Assembly: GCF_003597395.2 (NCBI RefSeq)
Contig: NC_133770.1
Span: forward strand, 83,449,708-83,513,707
From: Chelonoidis abingdonii
Lineage: Eukaryota; Chordata; Testudines; Testudinidae
Length of the DNA: 64,000 bases
Reading direction: 5' to 3'
Shown here: positions 59,130-64,000 of the stretch, piece by piece
Position numbering within the stretch: position 1 is the stretch's first letter
Layout: every line of letters begins with the position of its first letter
The notes under the pieces: generated by a model
Seen by the model: the letters and a program-made list of their open reading frames with translations, nothing else
What the model was told of the DNA's origin: nothing
The model's database searches: none
Made by a program: the position numbers and the translations under genes

Positions 59130-60945
59130 ATACATATACAGAAATATTTTAAAAGGATGGACAATTTCAGTTCTGTTAAATGTAAGTGACTATAACACAA
59201 ACCAGTTCAGCTAAGTAAGATTAATTTTTAAAACTACACACTTTGTTAAAAACAGGATGGAAACAATTTAACACCTAAAAAGGTGCTATAAAAAGATATG
59301 CACGCATCAGACCCATTCCAGCCCCAAATGTATGTATAGACAGTATTAAAAAAAAGAGATATTTTCTCCCTCAGGAATGCCAAACACTGTTCTTCATGAA
59401 TATGTATAATTAGATGTTCTCTGTGAGTGAGAAGTAGTAATTAATTCAGTGTTAAACATCACAACCTATTACTTGAACTCCATGGCAACCAACATTGCCA
59501 AAAGAGAAAATGAATTTTCAAAGCCTATTTTTAAATTATTACATTTATACATTTTCCAAAATTTCAGAGCAGGCTTGCACTATTTTTAGACAAAGACAAT
59601 AGAAGATACATTTTTCGAGTGCTAAGGTCTAAGCTCATTAATGTTAAAGTTATAATTTTTTTGACTCAAAAGAATGACTTGATGGCAGGCAAACTAATAC
59701 TTCTATGAGATTGAGGTTTTTTTTTTAAAGGTACAGAACTGAAAATATAAGAGAAAAGGTGACTGATATGCACAGTTGTCTCAATGTGATAGGCAAAGCA
59801 CTCTGAGGAGCATATTTTCAAAGTATTCCTCATGGTTTCAACCACATGACTATCACTGGCTTTCAGATGCAATTGGACCACCAGAGAACATTCTGAAATT
59901 CTGCACTTTAATAGTTTGGTTAATGATTTTTTCCCTCTGTATCATCTGGTACCGATCCAGACTCAAAACAATATGTGGAAATGTTACTTTCACTGCACAT
60001 CATTAAGGACAGGTGCAAGCTGTAGAATGTTGATACAGATTTTGAACTGACTTTGGTTCAGGGATGTTCAGAACTGACATAATTTTCATATTCCATGAAA
60101 AATAAGGTTAATTATTTGCATCTGATTCCTAGATAAACAAACTCAAAGGGAGTCTGTTATCTTGATAACGCAGTAGGATTTATGTGGACTGCTCCCACTA
60201 TTGTTAATCCATGCAGTGATCAAAGACTAAAACCCTATTGTTTCCCTATCTTCACAAGAAAGCTGTGGGCTACTCTTTGACAATACTGAGGCTGCAAGAC
60301 TATTTTGGTTCTCTTAATATATAGTAAGCGGGGGCTCTATGCTTCCCTCTATATGGGCAGAGTCAAGCAAAAACTGGGCAAGTACTGAATATCTGCTACA
60401 TTCTCCCTCTCCCCCTAGAGCCAACAAAAAAAGTCCTTTCACATGATTACAATGGAGTTAAGGCATACTGGGGAAAGTGAAGCCGCTCTTCATGACAGGA
60501 TCCCCAAAAGACCTAGTGGATCCACTTGAAACTTAATGTTGCTCCAAGCTCCACACCTACTATCCCCCTCAAAGAGGTAGGTGACAAAACCCTGTTGCAG
60601 CATGAGAGTCTAAGGGTGCATCAGAGAGAGTCCCACAGAGGCCCCCACCCCATGCAGATGTTCCTAGAGCAACAGGAGGATAGAACATAAGCTCCACAAA
60701 GATTCCAGGCTACTCTACCTCACACCAAGAAAGCATATTTTCTCCCGTACTTCTCATTACAAAATTCTGAGCGTTTATCTGAGTAGGTTTTTATACCATG
60801 AAAAACATAGCCGGTTTATGTTACATTACACCGACCAAAGAAGATAATTACATTAGGGAAACCTTCAACATAAAGAAGAAACAAATCACTACTTATGCTA
60901 AACAATCTGTTCTACCTTATATTTAGCTGTGACACTGAGTACCTT
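59130..60945. other. intron sequence without recognised elements
   Basis: AT-rich, apparently unique. No exon found. Confidence 0.4.
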
Positions 60946-60948
60946 TCC

Positions 60949-61085
60949 CAGACCTGAAGAAGAGCTCTACGTAAGCTCAAAAGCTTGTCTCTCTCACCAA
61001 CAGAAGCGGGTTCAATAAAAAATATGACCTCACCCACTTTGTCTTGCTAATATCCTGGGACCAACAGAGCTACAACAACACTGCA
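60949..61085 (+). mobile_element. SINE/LINE 3'-tail repeat, copy 3
   Basis: CCTGAAGAAGAGCTCTACGT, CTCTCACCAACAGAAG, CCTCACCCACTTTGTC and TATCCTGGGACCAACAGAGC. It is the most complete of the three copies and ends in CTACAACAACACTGCAAAA. Confidence 0.75.
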
Positions 61086-61089
61086 AAAA

Positions 61090-61366
61090 ACAAATACATG
61101 ACATTTAGGGGAATTAACACAGCCACAATGTCATACTCTCTTTCAGGATATAACTTCCTCGAGTAATAGTTGGGTACAAATATTTTTGCGTATTGTTTGC
61201 AGTGCTGGTCTTGGGAACCAAGAAATATTGGTTAACCCTGCAAAGAATTCCAAAGTAACCCTTTCAGTTGAAAACTACTATTCAGTTCAGAACTCTGAAG
61301 TGGTCGAATCCTCCCTGTAAGTTTTTATTAACACTGAGCGGTAGGCAATTAATTTTTTAGAAATAG
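61090..61366. other. intron sequence without recognised elements
   Basis: Apparently unique. Confidence 0.4.
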
Positions 61367-61367
61367 T

Positions 61368-61462
61368 AAGGGTCAGATGTAAGTCCGGAGTTAGGGCACT
61401 GAAGTCAATGGACTTACTCCACATTTAATATCAGTGTAAATGGGATCAGAATTTAGCCCTCT
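61368..61462. repeat. palindromic repeat, GATCAGAATTTAGCCCT type
   Basis: GAAGTCAATGGACTTACTCC in the centre, with GGTCAGATGTAAGTCCGG at the left and GGGATCAGAATTTAGCCC at the right. Same family as 40058 and 54768. Confidence 0.6.
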
Positions 61463-61464
61463 AT

Positions 61465-62450
61465 ATTGCACTGAAAACAGTCACAAATCAGGCTAAGCAA
61501 CAGAATCACCATGGTGTATAACAAATGCAAAAATAACTTCACTTCTAAAGACAATTATTATAATGTTGCTATCTTAAAGACTTATACTTGGAAGCCAAGA
61601 AGTTGTCATAATAGAAGAGACAAGTAAATAGTAAAGTAGAAATGATGCATCAAGGGAACTCTGAATTAGTTCAAGCCTTAAAGATGCAACCAAACCTTTT
61701 CAGATACGAGATCCAGTTACTGCAGTGCGTTTTATGGCTGGATGCAAGAAGGCTGCGGTTATTTGAGTGACATCGCTCACCCTGTCCAGTAGCCAGTTAT
61801 ATTAAGCACATGGGATGAGTGAAAATGTGAAGGAGGGAACAGAGCATCAGTAAGGAGTAAGCAGCAGGAATCCTACTAGTAGGTTCAATTTTTGAGAGGC
61901 AGTAGAGTGGGAATTAATGAAGAGTGGTGATTACAGCTATGGAGAGACAATCCAGAGAAAAGACAGGGGCCTGGAGAAGAGGAGATTGCTTGAAATAGGA
62001 AGGAAAGGCGTGAGCAGAGGAGTAATGGCCTTAAAATGAGTAGAGGATCAAGGAACTGACTGGGGTGTCTGGCAGATGAGAAAGACCCAACAGAACTGGG
62101 GTTGGTAAAGAGAAATGGTCCTTTGCAAGGAAAGAAAAACAGAAAGAGACATGCTCAGCTGCAGAGCCACAAAGTATTTCTGACGCAATCAACTCTGGGT
62201 GATCTGTTCAGACAAGAGGCCCGTATTAAACAACAAAAAGCCTCACAGTATTCCACTGTCATTGTCCAAAACACTGTAGTAGCTTTTACACCACCTTATA
62301 AATCAGAGACATTTTATGCCTCAAGATGTGAACTGTATTCACTGCCTGCTGAGCAACTTCCCTTGAAGGAAAAGTGCTTTCTACTAAGAATCTAAGTTCT
62401 AGTACATTTAATATCACACCAAAATTATCTTTCTTTAGACTGGAGAACTC
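61465..62450. other. intron sequence without recognised elements
   Basis: Apparently unique. A 97-codon plus frame at 62102-62395 has no recognisable similarity. Confidence 0.4.
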
Positions 62451-62454
62451 AACT

Positions 62455-62625
62455 GGACCCTAATTCAGGAAAGCACTTAGTGCAATTTAACTACATGCCT
62501 GAGTGCTTTCTTTATCACAGCCTGATACAAGCACACGGTGAGAGAAAGTGCTTATCTTTTTTGCAGAGCTGAGGCCTGATCCAGCAATCCATGTGCCTTT
62601 GTAAAGCCTTGTGAAGTCAATAGTT
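62455..62625. repeat. palindromic repeat, AGGAAAGCACTTAGTGC type
   Basis: TAATTCAGGAAAGCACTTAG, GCCTGAGTGCTTTC and GAGGCCTGATCCAGCAATCC; wording of the 34700 and 45315 group. Confidence 0.5.
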
Positions 62626-62628
62626 ACG

Positions 62629-63092
62629 AGTCATAGACTTTAAGGTCAGAAGAGACCATCACAATAATCCTGCACAACGCAGGCCACAGAATCTCACCCA
62701 ACCACTCCTGTAATAAACCCTTCACCTATGTCTGAGATACTGAAGTCCTCAAATCATGGTTTAAAGACTTCAAGGTGCAGAGAATCCTCCAGCAAGTGAC
62801 CCGTGCCCCACACTGCAGAGGAAGGTGAAAAAACCCCCAGGGCCTCTGCCAATCTGCCCTGGAGGAAAATTCCTTCCCAAATATGGCGATCAGCTAAACT
62901 CTGAGCATGTGGGCAAGACTCACCAGCCAGACACCCAGGAAAGAATTCTCTGTAGTAACTCAGATCCCACCCCATTTAACATCCAATCACAGGCCATTGG
63001 GCATATTTACTGCTAATAGTCAAAGATCAATTAATCGCCAAAATTAGGCTAATTATCTAGTTGTGGGGTGTACCCAGGGATTGCCACATTAG
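62629..63092 (-). mobile_element. CR1-type LINE 3' part
   Basis: The plus strand reads TCATAGACTTTAAGGTCAGA, AGAGACCATCACAATAATC, then CCATTGGGCATATTTACTGC and ATTAGGCTAATTATCTAG. This is the reverse complement of a turtle CR1 3' region. About 460 bp, the longest minus-strand CR1 fragment here. Confidence 0.82.
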
Positions 63093-63094
63093 GG

Positions 63095-63872
63095 TGTAAT
63101 TAACAGTAAAACATGTTCAGGTAGAAAAGCTTCCTCTGACATGCTGAGTATCTGAATGAACCAAATGTTCAGCCACCAGGGACCACTGAACTAGAGATTC
63201 TGCTTTCTACAAGAGTGTTGTGTAATGAAAATAGCACCATGACTCTATAACAATCTGAATATATTAGTATACCAAAAAAAAGTCCATCATGCCCCAAAAC
63301 AGTAATTTTTTTGGATTTTGAGGCAAGTTAATATTGTTTTTCTGTTCTTTTTTGTAACTTTTCATCTGAGAAGGCTTACATGTTAAATTTCCCCATCTGC
63401 GTCAGCCATTTTCTCTGAGAAAGGAAAGAGATCAGACATTAATTGGCCCATTCTTATGAAGACAACTGACTGAGGTTCCCCAGCAGGATACTGGATGTGA
63501 TGAGGAAGTGTGGGGCTAGCTGAGGTTTCTGTCAACTTGCCTTTCAAGCAGATCTAAGAATAACAGGAGTTGCTGTAATTAGCCACTTATTTGCATTCAA
63601 TTTAAAAGTGAGACTTTATAAATAAGTCCCATCAGCAAATGTTAATCAGAATTCCTTTTTCTGATGAGAGGCACTTCAAGAAAATTGGGTTAGAACTTAG
63701 CTACTTTATGGCCTAATGCAATAACTGGTCCTACTGTTCTGTAACTTTGCTGATACTATCAGACACTGATATTATTGACCTCCATGGCGCTATGACAATT
63801 GGTCCCTGCATTGGCTCGATGGCAAAGAATTCTCCAGTGTCTTTCAGAGAGTAAACAGATGGAGATAAACTT
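63095..63872. other. intron sequence without recognised elements
   Basis: AT-rich, apparently unique. Confidence 0.4.
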
Positions 63873-63875
63873 CTC

Positions 63876-64000
63876 AGCCCAGATTTTTAATGGTATTAGC
63901 TACACTCAGCGTTGCAACTTCTAACTGATTTAGGCACTTGGCAGCCTAAATCCCATTTGACTGTCAATGAGATTTTGACTCCTGAGTGCGTAAATCACTT
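63876..64000. repeat. dispersed repeat cut by the window end
   Basis: CAGCCCAGATTTTTAATGG, GATTTAGGCACTTGGCAGCC and CAATGAGATTTTGACTCC belong to the TTAGGCACC / GATTTTCA foldback group. Confidence 0.45.

Overview
The window looks like about 64 kb of turtle genomic DNA, almost all of it intron. It is AT-rich, has no long open frames, and is packed with interspersed repeats. The turtle assignment rests on remembered turtle-type repeats: CR1 3' ends with the ATTCTATG-type tail, hAT and PIF/Harbinger-like short inverted-repeat elements, tRNA-derived SINE-like units, and LTR-like elements. Crocodilian or bird DNA shares some of these, so the assignment is an inference.

One host protein-coding segment can be supported. 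It is a 180-bp internal exon on the minus strand at 9437-9616, flanked by good splice sites, encoding 60 residues of the first C2 domain of a copine, most likely CPNE4. Positions 1-9436 are then the following intron and 9617-64000 the preceding intron (or part of it). I found no second copine exon and no gene nested in the introns. CPNE4 is a calcium-dependent phospholipid-binding protein.

Layout. 1-9436: hAT and Harbinger-like MITEs, a pyrimidine-rich LTR-like block (4440-6110), and a composite hairpin repeat (7565-8162). 9437-9616: the exon, with a degenerate ~70-bp minisatellite a few hundred bases upstream in gene orientation. 10752-11085: a GC-rich foldback hAT element with a perfect 8-bp target duplication. 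12-17 kb: an LTR-like element, a second hAT MITE with target duplication, a long repeat carrying tRNA-like modules, and an LTR nested in a Harbinger-like MITE. 17-24 kb: a GC-rich repeat, SINE-like units and an LTR. 24-36 kb: a tRNA-derived element, an inverted-dimer repeat nested in another TIR element, and mostly unique intron with candidate conserved non-coding stretches. 36-64 kb: a second copy of the first LTR, CR1 fragments, a mariner-like MITE, a second tRNA-module repeat, a hAT MITE with a strong internal hairpin, a decayed LINE reverse transcriptase, a second copy of the second LTR, and more CR1.

No previously undescribed multi-gene system is visible. The points most worth checking are the copine exon, the nested and foldback transposons with readable target duplications, a shared orientation of the LTR-like elements (antisense to the inferred gene), and a few perfect hairpins in otherwise unique intron sequence. 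Family names for the repeats come from recognition by eye and should be confirmed against a turtle repeat library.
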